Of a stretch of DNA of 64,000 bases, positions 44,206 through 55,617 are shown in pieces; the first letter of the stretch is position 1, and each line of letters starts with the position of its first letter. The notes beneath the pieces were generated by a model, which had not been told where the DNA came from, ran no database searches, and saw nothing but the letters and a program-made list of their open reading frames with translations. Origin of the DNA: Orientallactaga sibirica (taxonomy: Eukaryota; Chordata; Mammalia; Rodentia; Dipodidae); the NCBI GenBank assembly GCA_036365145.1, contig JAEOAD010000048.1, forward strand, positions 13,290,501 to 13,354,500, given 5' to 3'. Both the position numbers and the translations under genes were made by a program.

Positions 44206-44508
44206 TTTAAAAATTAAGAAATTTGAAAAATCGTGTGTGAAGGTGAAGAATGGACTGAAGCAAGGAATCCTCATTCACTCTGGAGGGAACTCAGAAAGGA
44301 GAGTAAGTTCCTCTCTGACTTCCAAACTGTGTCTCCCCAAAACTTGATACATCAAGGCCTTGTACCTTTCACTGGGATTTCCAAAGGAAACAGGAATCCC
44401 ACAATCCTTGCGTTTTCTGGCCTTCCCAGGTGTACTCCCTGGGACTGGTGTTGCTGGACCTCTGTCTCAGGATTTGACATTCAGATTCCGACTCAGAGTC
44501 AACGAACA

Positions 44509-44860
44509 CTGACTGAGGCCTGATAAGTGCCAAGTGTACATTCACGTATGTTATCTCATTTCTTATATGCTTCAAGACTTCAAAGAACACGGACCCTCAT
44601 TTTTTTTTTTTTTTTTTTTGAGGTAGGGTCTCACTCTAGCTCAGGCAGACCTGGAATTCACTATGTAGACTCAGGGTGGCCTTGAACTCACAGCGATCCT
44701 CCTACCTCTGTCTCCCGAGTGCTGGGATTAAAGGCAGGCGCCACCATGCCCGGCCTATGGACCCTCATTTGAAATGAGATATAAGACGGGTCAAGACACC
44801 CATCCAGTCTCAAGCTACAGAGAAGTGGCAGAACTGGCATTCAAGCTTAGCAAGCCATTC
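44509..44860 (+). mobile_element. MIR split by a reversed B1 (copy 2)
   Basis: Counterpart of 39,765-40,115; the B1 lies at about 44,601-44,754 and has a longer T run. Confidence 0.7.
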
Positions 44861-45010
44861 ATGTCAAAGAGTGGCCAAACCGCAGTTAATAAAAGAACCT
44901 ATAACCGCCTAGGCATATCGCCATTGTTCTAAGACCAGCCGCACTTTTAGCCAACTAAGGACTTTGACTTGTTGCTGTCTTAACCTCGACACTCAAAAAG
45001 CTCACAGTGG

Positions 45011-45255
45011 ATGTTGGAGAAATGGCTTAGCAGTTAAACACTTGTTTGTGAAGCCTAAGGACCCCGGTTTGAAACTCGATTCCCCAGTACCCATGTAAGC
45101 CAGATACACAAGGTGGCGCATGCGTCTGGAGTTTGTTTGCAGTGGCTGGAGGCCCTGGTGCACCCATTCTCTCTCTCTCCGCCTCTTTCTCTCTGTCTCT
45201 TTCTCTCTCTGTCTGTCACTCTCAAATGAATAAAAATAAACAAAAATTAAAAAAG
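45011..45255 (+). mobile_element. DIP-like SINE (copy 2)
   Basis: Counterpart of 40,261-40,510. Confidence 0.9.
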
Positions 45256-45629
45256 TAAAATAAAAAGTTCCTATGTCATGATAGAAGAATGTTAAGATAC
45301 AGCCATCTTGCTAAGAGTCCGAGCATAAATATAACTGGTGATTCCCACCAGCATGTAATCAGTGTGCACGTGTTCTGTGCGAGATCCCCAGCCCAAGGAG
45401 TACACACCTCTGACATAGCTAAGTTTCCTGATAAACATACAATGGTTAGCTACATAAACTTCTTCGCAGGTTACTTCTCCCTCCTCTGATGCTTATGGTA
45501 CCTTTAAGATCGGCCCAACAGAAGATATACCACTATAACATGGTTGTTTAGGATCACATCATTCCTGTTGATCGTCACAAGGTTCTGAGAGATGTAATAC
45601 TGTAATTCCTTGAATTGCAAGATGTTGTA

Positions 45630-46055
45630 TATTTTAAAAATATTTTTATTTTTATTTGGGTATTAGAGAGAAAGAGAGAGAATGGTGATGCCAGGGCCTT
45701 TACTGACAATGAACTCCAGATACATGTGCCACTTTGTGCATCTGGCTTACATGGATACTAAGGAATCGAACCTGGGTCCTTAGGTTTTGCAGGCAAGCAG
45801 CTTAACCACTCAGCCATCTCTCTAGCTCCCAAGATTTTTTTTTATATTTTTATTTTTCTTTATTTATTTATTTGAAAGAAAGAAGCAGAGAGAAAGAAAG
45901 AGAGAATAGACACGTCAGGGCCTCCCGCCACTGCAAACGAACTCCAGATACATGCGCCCCCTTGTGCTTCTGGCTTACATAGGTTCTGGAGAATCGAACC
46001 TAGGTCCTTTGGCTTTGTAGGCAAGTGACTTAACCGCTAAGCCAATTATCCAGTG
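45630..46055 (-). mobile_element. Two reversed DIP-like SINEs (copy 2)
   Basis: Counterparts of 40,886-41,305. The join between them is altered here ('cccaagatttttttttata' replaces the intact 'caagatgttgt' repeat). Confidence 0.85.
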
Positions 46056-46867
46056 CAAGATGTTATATTTTAATAAATTTCTGAACAGGATGTCAGAAAA
46101 GCAAATATGCTTGATCCCTTTCTGGAGAAGTGTTGTAAAATAATGAAACCCAAACTACCAGAGTATTGCCTCCAATCCGGTGTTTTCATCCCAATTTTCT
46201 GTGGAGCACCTGGCAACCAGATGACAGAATTCTCCAGTTTAGTTCAGCTGTGTATGGTGAGGTAGATGATTAACCAGGTCGCAAATCCTGTCTTCCCCTG
46301 AGGCCATGCAGTTAAGCTTGACCATTCCTGAAATATGTGGAAAGACGGTGGCTGCCTCTTTGGTTAAATCTCATGGACTCCAACAGGCCCTGTGTTACCA
46401 TGTCCAGCTTCTTGGTGAGCACGAGGTAGAATAATGAATGACATTTTGAGTAAATGCAAACATTATTCTATGCTAACCAATAAGCAGTGTTTTCTAAAGA
46501 CACAATGATAATTATTTCATTTATCAGAATGAGAAATGGTGATTTGCTGCATATATATGTAATTTGGATTTAATTATATATTGACTTAATTTATGTTTAG
46601 TATATAAATATATGTATAAATATTTAAATATAAAAATGTTTGATCATGATAAATCTATTATTTATGCATTACAAATATACAATGTCAGTGTCTGGATGTG
46701 AATAATGACTTATCACAAACTGCCAGTAGATTCATGAAGACAGAGCTAATGGCATATAGGGCCATGACTATTAATCTATACAGAACAAAACAACTGAAAT
46801 AATTTAAGAAGAACACACAATAAGCTTAATAGTTTTTATTTAAAATTTAGTCAATAAAAGTATCATA
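46056..46867. other. Unique core of the duplicated segment (copy 2)
   Basis: Counterpart of 41,306-42,125; I saw only a few differences. Confidence 0.5.
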
Positions 46868-47235
46868 TAGGGGCTGGAGAGATGGTTCAACATTTAAAGG
46901 TGCCTGCTTGCAAAGCCTTCCAGACTGGGGCTTGATTCCCCAGTACCCATGTAAAGTCAGATGCACAAAGTGACACATGCATCTGGAGTTTGTTTGCAGT
47001 GGCAAGAGGCCCTAGCATACCCATGATCCCTCTCTTCCTCATAAATAAAACATTTTTTAAAAAGTTAATATTAAAGCCGGGCGTGGTGGCACACGCCTTT
47101 AATCCCAGCACTCGGGAGGCAGAGGTAGGAGGATCACCATGAGTTCAAGGCCACCCTGAGACTACATAGTTAATTCCAGGTCAGCCTGGGCCAGAGTGAG
47201 ACCCTACCTCAAAAAAAAAAAAAAAAAAAACAAAA
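46868..47235 (+). mobile_element. DIP-like SINE followed by B1 (copy 2)
   Basis: Counterpart of 42,126-42,480, with a longer B1 poly-A (about 19 A). Confidence 0.9.
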
Positions 47236-47631
47236 AGTTAATATTCGCCTTTTTTGACTCTCTTGCAACAGGTGTGTGCATCTCTTTTTATCTCCCTCTC
47301 TCTCATTGCCCTTCTCTTTCTCTGGTGCACACACCCCTTTTCTCTCTCTCTCTCTCCTCTCTTTCCCTCCTCCTCTACCTTTCCCCAGCTACAATAAAGT
47401 CTTAGATCAAAAACAGTTAATGTATACAATGTTAACAGTAGATTCTCATGGCATTTATCATTTACATAAGGATAGTATTATATAAATCTTTTATAAGATG
47501 TAGACCAACATAGCTACCACCTCAGTGTAAAAGTTCTTGATTTCATCTTTGATAGATTTTCTACTGTATTGTTGATGTGGCCAGGTCATAGTAATATTTG
47601 GGGCAACTTGAAGAGTACAAATAGAAAAATA

Positions 47632-47702
47632 GGGCAGGAGAAATGGCTTAGAATCAAACCGGTCCTTAGGCTTTGCAGACCGCTAAGCCATCTCTCCAGC
47701 CC
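47632..47702. mobile_element. Fold-back DIP-like fragment (copy 2)
   Basis: Counterpart of 42,874-42,946, unchanged, so the fold-back predates the duplication. Confidence 0.75.
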
Positions 47703-47732
47703 TGAAATATTTTTTAAAAAAGAATAGAAGAG

Positions 47733-48170
47733 GGGATGGAGAGATGGCTTAGCAATTGAGGCACTTGCCTGTGAAGCCTAAGGATCTAGGTTCGATTCTC
47801 CAGGTCCCACATGAGAAAGCTGCACAAGATCGTGCATGCGTCTGGAGCTTGTTTGCAGTGGTTAGGAGGCCCTGAAGCACCATTCTTTCCTCCTCCTCCT
47901 CTCGCTCTCTCTGCCTCTAATAAATCTTTTCTAAAAAGAATAGAAGAATAAGGATAACTAATAGGGATTAAAAATAACTTCAGGAGGCTAGAGAGATGGC
48001 TGAGTGGCTAAGGCGTTTGTCTGCAAAGCTAAAGCACCCAGGTTCGATTCCCCAGGACCCACATTAGCTAGCTGCACATGGTGGTACATGCATCTGGAGT
48101 TTGTTTGCAGTAACTGGAGGCCCTGGCATGTCTATTCTCTCTCTCTCTCTTTCCCTCTTTCTCTGTCAAA

Positions 48171-48205
<35 letters not shown>

Positions 48206-48213
48206 ATATTAAA
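47733..48213 (+). mobile_element. Two forward DIP-like SINEs (copy 2)
   Basis: Counterparts of 42,977-43,440; the second has ten AAAT units in its tail instead of six. Confidence 0.9.
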
Positions 48214-48787
48214 AATAACTTCAGACCTTAGGAAAATGTTTTCTTTGCCACGAGAAGGAAAACTATGAAACTGTGACCAGATCTCAAGCGGAATGTTGGA
48301 AACGAACAGGAGATGGGACAGCATCATTACCATCAGTAGGGAAACCAGAACAGTTGCTAGGGCTTCCTGTGACCACCAGAGAGAAGAGTATGGCTGAGAG
48401 TCTTCTGTGGCAATATGCTATCCACCAGGTCCCAAGTCACAGGCAGCATTTGGATTTGGACCTTCAAGCAGACAACAGTGGTGCCTGCATGCCACACTCA
48501 GCAGAGTCACGGACGCATTTTGAAGAGTTGCTTCTACGCTCATGGGACTTAGCAAAACCGGGTGCCTCTTGCTCTGCCTACACTCTTTTTTTTTTGAAGC
48601 AAAAGAGAAACGAATGCCTCATGATTCCCAACATTATCAAAGTAACATTGACAAGATGCATGTTTGCAATGAACATAATTAACATTGCATCTCTATCACT
48701 GGCAGTTCAAAGAAAGGTTCACTGAGGACTTTGTCTTTTGATGATGGAAAAATGCTTCTCAAAATTTAAGAGGTTTTTTTGGGGGGG
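48214..48787. other. Unique DNA (copy 2)
   Basis: Counterpart of 43,441-44,017. The frame at 48,273-48,725 is 150 codons because the shorter T run shifts its end; no recognisable protein. Confidence 0.5.
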
Positions 48788-48980
48788 GCTGGATAGATGG
48801 CTTTGCAGTTAAGGCTCTTGCTTATGAAGCCTAAGGACCCAGGTCCAATGCCCCAGTACCCATGTAAGCCAGATACACAAGGTGGTGCATGTGCCTAGAG
48901 CTCGTTTGCTGTGGCTGGAGAGGCCCGTTTTCTCTCTCCATCTTTCTCTCTCTTTCTCAAATAAATATAGTTTTTAAAAA
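48788..48980 (+). mobile_element. DIP-like SINE near the copy-2 end
   Basis: Counterpart of 44,018-44,205, with shorter T and G runs in front. Confidence 0.9.
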
Positions 48981-49264
48981 TTAAGAAATTTGAAAAATCG
49001 TGTGTGAAGGTGAAGAATGGACTGAAGCAAGGAGATTCTGTATTGTCTTGGCAAACTTTGCAGATTATGCTGACACAAAACCAACCATATGGTGTAAAAG
49101 AAGAGATTGCATCATCAGGTGTTTTATCTGCACACCATGAAAAGCTTTGAAATTTTCACTTTGCTTTCATTCACATGCTTGATATTAAAGACAAAACCAT
49201 AAGTGTGACAATATAAAAAAGAAAACAAAAAGTCGGTAGAAATACATCATCAAAAATGCTTTTT

Positions 49265-49608
49265 GGAGCCGGGCCTGGTGGCACACGCCTTTAATCCCAG
49301 CACTCGGGAGGCAGAGGTAGGAGGATTGCCAAGAGTTTGAGGCCACCCTGAGACTACATAGTTAATTCCAGGTCAGCCTGGACCAGAGTGAGACCCTACC
49401 TTGCAAAACCAAAAAAAAAAAAAAAAAAAAAAAAAAGCTTTTTAGCAGGGTGGTGGTGCAGGTGCATGCCTTTAATCCCAGCACTCAGGAAGCAGAGGTA
49501 GGAGGATGGCTGTGAGTTTGAGGCCACCCTGAGACTACATAGTTAATTCCAGGTCAGCCTGGGCCAGAGTGAGACCCTACCTCAAAAAACCAAAAAAAAA
49601 AAAAAAAA
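49265..49608 (+). mobile_element. Two B1 SINEs in tandem
   Basis: Forward B1s at 49,265-49,435 and 49,437-49,608, both with poly-A tails. 'gcttttt' occurs before, between and after them, suggesting repeated use of one target. Confidence 0.9.
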
Positions 49609-49724
49609 GCTTTTTGATGGGAATAAAGTCTCCCTTTAATATTTTAGAGCTTTTATCTCATGCAAGATTTGATGAGTTTTATATTTATATTAGCATGTTT
49701 GGGGCCTTTTGAAGCTGCTGATCC

Positions 49725-50040
49725 ACGCTCAGGAGGCTGAGGTAGGAGGATCACCGTGAGTTTGAGGCCACCCTGAGACTATATAGTGAATTCCAGGTCA
49801 GCTTGGGCTACAGTGAGACCCTACCTTGGAAAATAAACAAACAAACAAAAAACCAAAACGAAGCTGGGTGTAGTAGTGTGTGCCTTTAATCCCAGTACTT
49901 GAGAGGCCAAGATAGGAGGATTGCCATGACTCTGAGGACAGCGTAGAGCTACAGAGTGAGTTCTTGGTCAACCTGGTCTACAATGAGAGCCTGTCACAAA
50001 AAAGACCAAAAAAAAATTTTTTTAATCAAAAAAAAAAAGA
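49725..50040 (+). mobile_element. 5'-truncated B1 followed by an old B1
   Basis: A B1 starting at 'cacgctcaggaggctgaggt' ends in (AAAC)n at 49,858. A more diverged B1 follows (starts 'agctgggtgtagtagtgtgt', contains 'caacctggtctacaatgaga'). Confidence 0.8.
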
Positions 50041-50078
50041 GGTCCACACACTAAAGGTTGGAATGTTTTCATGACTGG

Positions 50079-50224
50079 GCTGGAGAGATGGCTTAGCGGT
50101 TAAGGCATTTGCCTACAAAGCCAAAAGACCTAGGTTCGATTCTCCAGGTCCCACATAAGACAGATGCACATGGTGGCACATGCATCTGGAGTTTGTTTGC
50201 AGTGGCTGGAGGCCCTAGAGCACC

Positions 50225-50264
<40 letters not shown>

Positions 50265-50286
50265 CTGTCTCTTTCTCTCTCTCAAA

Positions 50287-50321
<35 letters not shown>

Positions 50322-50338
50322 AATATTTTTTTTAAAAA
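50079..50338 (+). mobile_element. DIP-like SINE with long CT and AAAT tracts
   Basis: Forward full-length copy with (CT)n at 50,229-50,262 and about ten AAAT units at 50,284-50,321. Confidence 0.95.
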
Positions 50339-51447
50339 GTTTACTCCTAGTGGTCATTTTTAGAAAACAAGTATTTAACCAAGGTAGAAGCTAATGCAGA
50401 AAAAAAGAAGAAAAAAAAAAAGGAAAAATTAAGGAGTCACAGGAAATGCACACAGCAGAGGCAGAAGGAACCAGAAACACAAAGATGATAGCTTTGAAAA
50501 ACTGTGAGTGTGAGACCTTCTTGTGCAGAAATGTAGATGCCAGGCTGAGGAGCAAGGATCCCTTTCACAAGGCAAGAATAATATAACAGTGACTGTACTT
50601 GAGCAAAAGCAATTGCTGTGATTTGTGTGAAAAGGATTTGAGTAGGAAAAGACTGTAAGAGGACAAAATAGAGGCCTATTGCAATTGTCAAGAGAAGCAG
50701 TAATGAGGTCTTGTAATGGGGTGTTAGGGGTTCAGAAAGTCCTTGAACTCCAAACCCTAGGTTTGTGTCTAATTTAAACAAAGAAGTGAATAAAGTAAGA
50801 CTGGGGAGGATAATTATTAAATGATTATATTTATCTAGGGAAGTAGAGAACCAAGGAAAGACACTGATGTGGCTTGAGAACCCACATGGTGGGAAAACCA
50901 TGGAAGGAATAGAAAAGAGAGTTCAAAGAGCTCCTGCCATGTGGAGAAAGCGCCCACGTGGAAAGTAAGGGCTGAGGGCTCTCCCCGGAAACTCCCACAG
51001 CTGGAGGTTCCCAAGTGGTCAGGCAGCTCAGAGGGCTTGCCCTCCCTTTGTAAATGTATTTATAAGCTTATGGTGATGGGCCCTACCTTCTGGCTCAGGT
51101 CAGCTGATCAGTGTGGGCTAGGGGCTATCTCGGGAAGAGGCTGGCCAAGTTCTGGGGTCTAAGCTAGACCAAACACAGTGTTAGGATTAGATTTAGATCC
51201 TCGGAGAGACCTCCCTCCCAGGAGGGGCCTGGGGTTGTTTGTGGAAAAACAGTTCTAGGGGACTAGACAACAGATAAGAAGTCAGATCATCCTTTGATCT
51301 CCAGCAAGTGCACACCCTCCTGCTTTTTCAGGGGCTCAGTCATTCTCACTGCCTACAAGAGCTTACCTGACTTCCTCAGTCAGTTCTTGTGTTCTGGGAA
51401 TACAGAGGAAAGAGAAGGTTCTATAATCACTAAAGAACTAGAATGGT
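50339..51447. other. Spacer with an unclassified dispersed repeat
   Basis: 50,690-50,830 resembles 55,545-55,860 (both carry 'ccttga', 'ccaaac' and 'taatttaaa' blocks in order). A 154-codon hydrophobic minus-strand frame spans 50,437-50,901; it covers the repeat and I recognise no protein. No exon found. Confidence 0.4.
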
Positions 51448-51640
51448 GGGCTGGAGAGATGGCTTAGCAGTTAAGGCATTTGCCTGCAAAGCCAAAGGAT
51501 CCAGGTTCAATTCTCCAGGATCCACATAAGCCAGTTGCACAAGGGAGTGCATGCATCTGGAGTTCGTTTGCAGTGGCTGGAGGCCCTGGTGCACCCATTC
51601 TCTCCGCCCCCCCTCAAATAAATAAATAAACTAAAAAAAC
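51448..51640 (+). mobile_element. DIP-like SINE with TSD
   Basis: Forward copy with 'aactagaatgg' on both sides (51,437 and 51,637). Confidence 0.95.
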
Positions 51641-51979
51641 TAGAATGGCAGCATTCAGCAGCAATGGTCACGGCCCTTAATGGAAACAGACGTTGGGAGG
51701 AGGTGTCATTCTGAAGAGGAAAGTTGAGTCCAGCCTGGGACATATTCAAATGAGGGGACAGCAGGCCCCTCAGAGGTTAAAACATGCACATCACCAGAGA
51801 GAGACAGCTAGAGATGGAGGAAATGCTGGGGGGGGGGACAGTACTGGAAATAGAGCTTAAAATTAGTTTGCCCTCCTCTTGAAAAGTGGTTTCTCTTTAC
51901 ATCCATGTTCCTTGTCATGGGCTGTGGTGGCTTAGCTCAGGACCAGTCGAAGTCTTACTCTTATTCAAATAGCACATTC

Positions 51980-52175
51980 TTTTTTTTTATTATTTATTTT
52001 TATTAAAGACAGAGAGAGAGAGAATGGGTGCGCCAGGGCCTTTAGCCATGCAAACAAACTCCAGCTATATGCACCACCATGTGCATCTGGCTTACGTGGG
52101 ACCTGGAGAATGGAACCGGGGTCCTTAGGCTTCACAGGCATGTGCCTTAACCGCTAAGCCATCTCTCCAGCCCTA
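51980..52175 (-). mobile_element. DIP-like SINE
   Basis: Reversed copy. Imperfect flanks 'aaatagcacattctttt' and 'aaataacacattgtttt'. Confidence 0.9.
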
Positions 52176-52331
52176 AATAACACATTGTTTTCCGTTTTGA
52201 GAAACCTGTCACCTTTCTTGAAATGGCCCTTTTCTTTATGGAGCTCTGTCTTCAGGCTGGGATATTGAATTGTTTGTGTCCAGGTGAGGGAGGATCATAA
52301 ACCAGGAAGCCAGGCCTTGCTTTTATTGCAG

Positions 52332-52525
52332 ACATAGGTCACCTGGCCAGAGAAAACGCCAAGGCGCTGTTGGTGGTTAAGAAGTCCATATCCCCAGAGG
52401 GGAAAGTGTCTGCACCTCTGACCTGGACAAATCTGTCTGAAAGGAAGGGAGAGCCTCGTTTGCAAGTATTGCAGTCCTCGATGCTCGCAGCCAGGGCCTC
52501 CCTGATGCGCAATGCCATTCTCTAG
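52332..52525 (+). CDS. Candidate terminal coding exon, gene unknown
   Basis: A pyrimidine-rich acceptor ('cttgcttttattgcag') precedes 194 bases that, after two bases completing a split codon, read 63 codons to a TAG at 52,523-52,525. The translation begins IGHLARENAKALLVVKKS, has a central SERKGEPRLQ and ends SSMLAARASLMRNAIL. It is charged, helix-prone and without low complexity, unlike most frames here. An in-frame stop lies about 30 bases upstream of the acceptor, so an exon would have to start at the acceptor. No upstream partner exon or nearby unique AATAAA was found. The gene is not recognised; chance remains possible. Confidence 0.35.
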
Positions 52526-53079
52526 TCTTCTGACAATGAGGCCCCAGAGAAAGAGACCCACTGCAGCGTGAATGGGAGGCTTGTTGCCCACAGGGAGTAA
52601 ACGGAGTTGGGACCAGCATTTTCTTTTAAATCAAAGGACACTTTTGTTCGAAAGGACAAAACTATGTCAGAGCGGCCTGAACTGTACCACAGGGAATAAG
52701 CCTGAGCCACCCCCTCTGCTCTGACCGGGATAGAAGGACTCTCAACGACTGACCACCACTGAGGTCGTCAATGTCCCTTGCTCCCCCAAAAAGACTCCCA
52801 AGCCAGCACCACTCTTGAAAATGGGAGTAATGGGCTGCTTGGCGTGGTACAATGTCACAGGCATTCTTTTTCCTCCCGACACCCTGCTCTGGGCTACGTC
52901 AGAGAGACAACAAGCTGTGTACACACACAGGTGACTCTCTCAACATGCCATCTTGTCTTCTGAAAAGTTAAAGAATCTTCACTCACCAGCAGGAAGAGAA
53001 GTTCTGCCGCTGGTCTTTGAGGTCTAGAGAGCTGCTTCTCTACAGAGAAACCTGGTATCTCCGTGAGAAATTATACAAC
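52526..53079. other. Spacer downstream of the exon candidate
   Basis: Repeat-free. No canonical AATAAA in this stretch ('ggaataagcc' near 52,693 is the nearest look-alike). Minus-strand frames of 60-98 codons in the area are not protein-like. Confidence 0.4.
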
Positions 53080-53380
53080 AGGGCTGGAGAGATGGCAAAG
53101 CCAAAAGACCTAGGTTCGATTCCCCAGGACCCACATGGGCGACATGTACAAGGTAGTGCATGTGTCTGGAGTTCATTTGCAGAGGCTGGAGGCCATGGCA
53201 CCCCATTCCCTTTCTCTCTATCTGCCTCTCTCTGCCTTTCTGTCTGCCTGATTCTCTCTCTCTCTCCCTCTAAATAAATAAATAAAATATTTTTTTAAAA
53301 AAAAAAAAGGGTTGGAGAGATGGCTTAGAGGTTAAGGCCCATGCCTGAGAAGCCTAAGGACCGGGGTTCAATTCTCCAGT
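53080..53380 (+). mobile_element. DIP-like SINE plus a truncated second copy
   Basis: The first (53,080-53,305) lacks the head-to-B-box spacer ('gagatggcaaagccaaaag'). The second (53,310-53,380) stops after the B box ('caattctccagttcgg'). Confidence 0.85.
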
Positions 53381-53502
53381 TCGGGTGACTGCTACCAGGG
53401 CTCACGTCTCGTATGTAGATTCCTTAAACAACCAAATGCTGAAGTTGTGTTTCCAGATTCCACTCAAGGATGGTTAGAAACAGCTTTACAAGAAGGGATG
53501 TG

Positions 53503-53666
53503 GAGCCGGGCGTGGTGGCGCATGCCTTTAATCCCAGCACTCAGGAGGCAGAGGTAGGAGGACTGTTGTGAGTTCAAAGCCACCCTCAGACTACATAGTT
53601 AATTCCAGGTCAGCCTAGTCTAGAGCAAGACCCTACCTCAAAAAAAAAAAAAAAAAAAAAAAAAAA
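53503..53666 (+). mobile_element. B1 SINE with poly-A tail
   Basis: Forward full-length B1 starting 'gagccgggcgtggtggcgca', with about 27 A. Confidence 0.95.
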
Positions 53667-54266
53667 CAGACGTGGGCAAAAGATGACGACAGCTCACCAT
53701 GAACATTTGATGTCACCAATTCAAAATCCTGCAGAACATATTTCCTTCCAAAGAGAAGCGTGGTGTGGGACAAGCATGTTGACTGTTAAGCCATGTGCAA
53801 AGAACCCTAGCCAACAGCAAGCAGCCTCTTCCCTCTCCTTTCCTATAAAGACTCCCCACACCAACGGATCCAGACTGGACAGCGTGTTTAAAACAGCTCC
53901 TGGCTGACTTGAAAGTGGATGGCAAGAAACTCTTTCTTTGTGAAAAATGGGAGGGGGGTGCTAGAATTGGCTTCTATGCCCCCTTGGAGCAAGCCCATGA
54001 ATTAATCTATGAAACTCAAATTTTACACTTGCCTCTATGAAGGACATTTTGCTGTGAAAAGTTGGTTCTAGGTGTGGCACAAATTATCCAAGGGAAAAAG
54101 CATACCCTTTTAACCTGGGTTTCAGATCTTCCACTGTCATTTTAGAATACGGAGCCGTATATATAGACTGAAGGAGCAGGAAGTCAAAGATGTTGTAGGC
54201 TCACTCCTCAAGACTAAAAGACAAGTCGGCACAGAGCACCATGCACACGAGAAGGAAATCCACTGG
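53667..54266. other. Unique spacer
   Basis: Overlapping 70-74-codon frames on both strands; nothing recognisable. Confidence 0.4.
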
Positions 54267-54643
54267 GAGCTGGAGAGACGGCTTAGCGGTTAAGGCGCTT
54301 GCCTGCAAAACCAAGGGACCCAAGTTCAGTTCTCTAGTACCCATGTAAGCCAGATGCACAAGGTGGCATGTGCATCTAGAGTTCCTTTGCAGTGGCTAGA
54401 GACCCTGGTGTGCCCTCCCTCTCAAATAAATAAATAAATAAATATTTTTTTATAAAAAGAAATCTGTAGCTGGGCGTGGTGGCACACGTGGCACACACCT
54501 TTAATCCCAGCACTCAGGAGGCAGACATAGGAGGATCGCTGTGAGTTTGAGGCCACCCTGAGATGACATAGTGAATTCCAGGTCAGTTTGGGCAAGAGTG
54601 AGACCCTACCTCGAAAAACCAAAAGCAAAAAAAAAAAAAAAAG
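54267..54643 (+). mobile_element. DIP-like SINE followed by B1
   Basis: DIP-like SINE at 54,267-54,458 with a shortened CT segment; B1 at 54,469-54,643 with an internal duplication of 'ggcacac'. Confidence 0.9.
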
Positions 54644-54825
54644 GAACTCCATTGGTGGTATTGGTGTGGAATCAGCACGTATCATTTCCTTTCAAAGCGG
54701 GCGTCCTACACAGGCCTTTCTGGGGCTATTAAGAGTCCCCGGCAGTGGCAGCACTTGCCTGTTGGCCTGTTGAGGATGAGACAAAGGTTCTGACTAGGAA
54801 AAGTGCAGTAGAGAAAACATGTCCT

Positions 54826-54978
54826 GGGCTGGAGAGATGGCTCAGCCTGCAAAGCCTTTGGACCAAAGTTTGATCCCCTGATACCCACCTAAAGCCAGAT
54901 GTACAAAGTGGCACATACATCTCTCTCTCTCTCTCTCTCTCAAATAAATAAATAAAATATTTAAAAATATTAATAAAG
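54826..54978 (+). mobile_element. DIP-like SINE, internally deleted
   Basis: Forward copy missing about 15 bases after the A box and about 60 bases before the (CT)n. Confidence 0.85.
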
Positions 54979-55617
54979 GGGCTAGGCATGCCCAAAACAG
55001 CAGACACATCTCAGCCACCAGCTTGCTCTAGGATCCTCGCAGGGGCCAGAGGACGGAGGAAGGTCTGTGTGGTGAACCCTGCTGTGCCTGGCTTCAAACC
55101 AGCTAGAGTGACACAGGCTTGTTATTTACCCCTCTAGTCCCTAAGCAAAGTCAGCAAATGTCTCTTCTTGGGTGGTCTCATGGAGTCCTTAGGTCGAAAT
55201 GGAATAAGACAAAGGCCAGGATGACAAGAGCCGCTGACCTTTCCCCTTATCACACATTCAGGGTGGTCTGATTCTCCAGAAACATCTATCTCAGCACTTC
55301 CTCCTCCCTTCACCAGAGTTTCCCTCATACAGTCCTCCTTCCCCTGATAGGCAGTTAGTATTAATACCCTCACATCTGCAGAGACTTTACAGACCACATC
55401 ACATGTCTGCTAATCCTCACATCAAGCCAATTCCTGCTGTACAGCCTGACGTCAGGACAGGCTGACACACCTGTCTAATATCATCTCCTCCACCAAACGG
55501 GGTGGGGTGGGGGGACTTATAGCACCTAGCAGGAGCTGAGCCCTTCCTACTGTTACAGGGAACTGGGGTGCTGAACAAACCTTGAATCCCAAACTCTAAG
55601 TTTATTGTCTGTAATTT
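54979..55617. other. Unique spacer
   Basis: An 87-codon minus-strand frame at 55,134-55,397 has no recognised similarity. From 55,545 the unclassified dispersed repeat begins. Confidence 0.4.

Larger units (their letters stand above)
39521..44266. repeat. Tandem duplication, copy 1 (about 4.75 kb)
   Basis: Starts at 'gaatcctcattcactctgga' and ends at 'actgaagcaagga'; the same sequence restarts at 44,265 (offset 4,744). It contains a MIR split by a B1, seven DIP-like SINEs, one fold-back fragment, a B1 and about 2 kb of unique DNA, including an AT-rich stretch at 41,800-41,930. The two copies differ by scattered substitutions, small indels and microsatellite lengths. The junction shows a 2-bp overlap ('ga'). 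Confidence 0.95.
44265..49033. repeat. Tandem duplication, copy 2 (about 4.77 kb)
   Basis: Collinear with copy 1 throughout, in the same orientation, with no extra or missing insertion. Length differences come from homopolymers and microsatellites (for example the B1 T-run and the AAAT tail at 48,170). It ends at 'gaagcaagga', after which unique sequence 'gattctgtattgtcttgg' follows. Confidence 0.95.

Noticed and set aside
48273..48725. 150-codon frame, also present as 136 codons in the other duplicate
   Set aside because: The frame changes between the two nearly identical copies because of a T-run length difference (11 against 9), so it is not maintained.
50437..50901. 154-codon hydrophobic minus-strand frame, at first sight like a membrane protein
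   Set aside because: The plus strand is purine-rich here, which forces Leu/Phe/Ser codons on the minus strand. It overlaps an unclassified dispersed repeat, and I recognise no protein motif.
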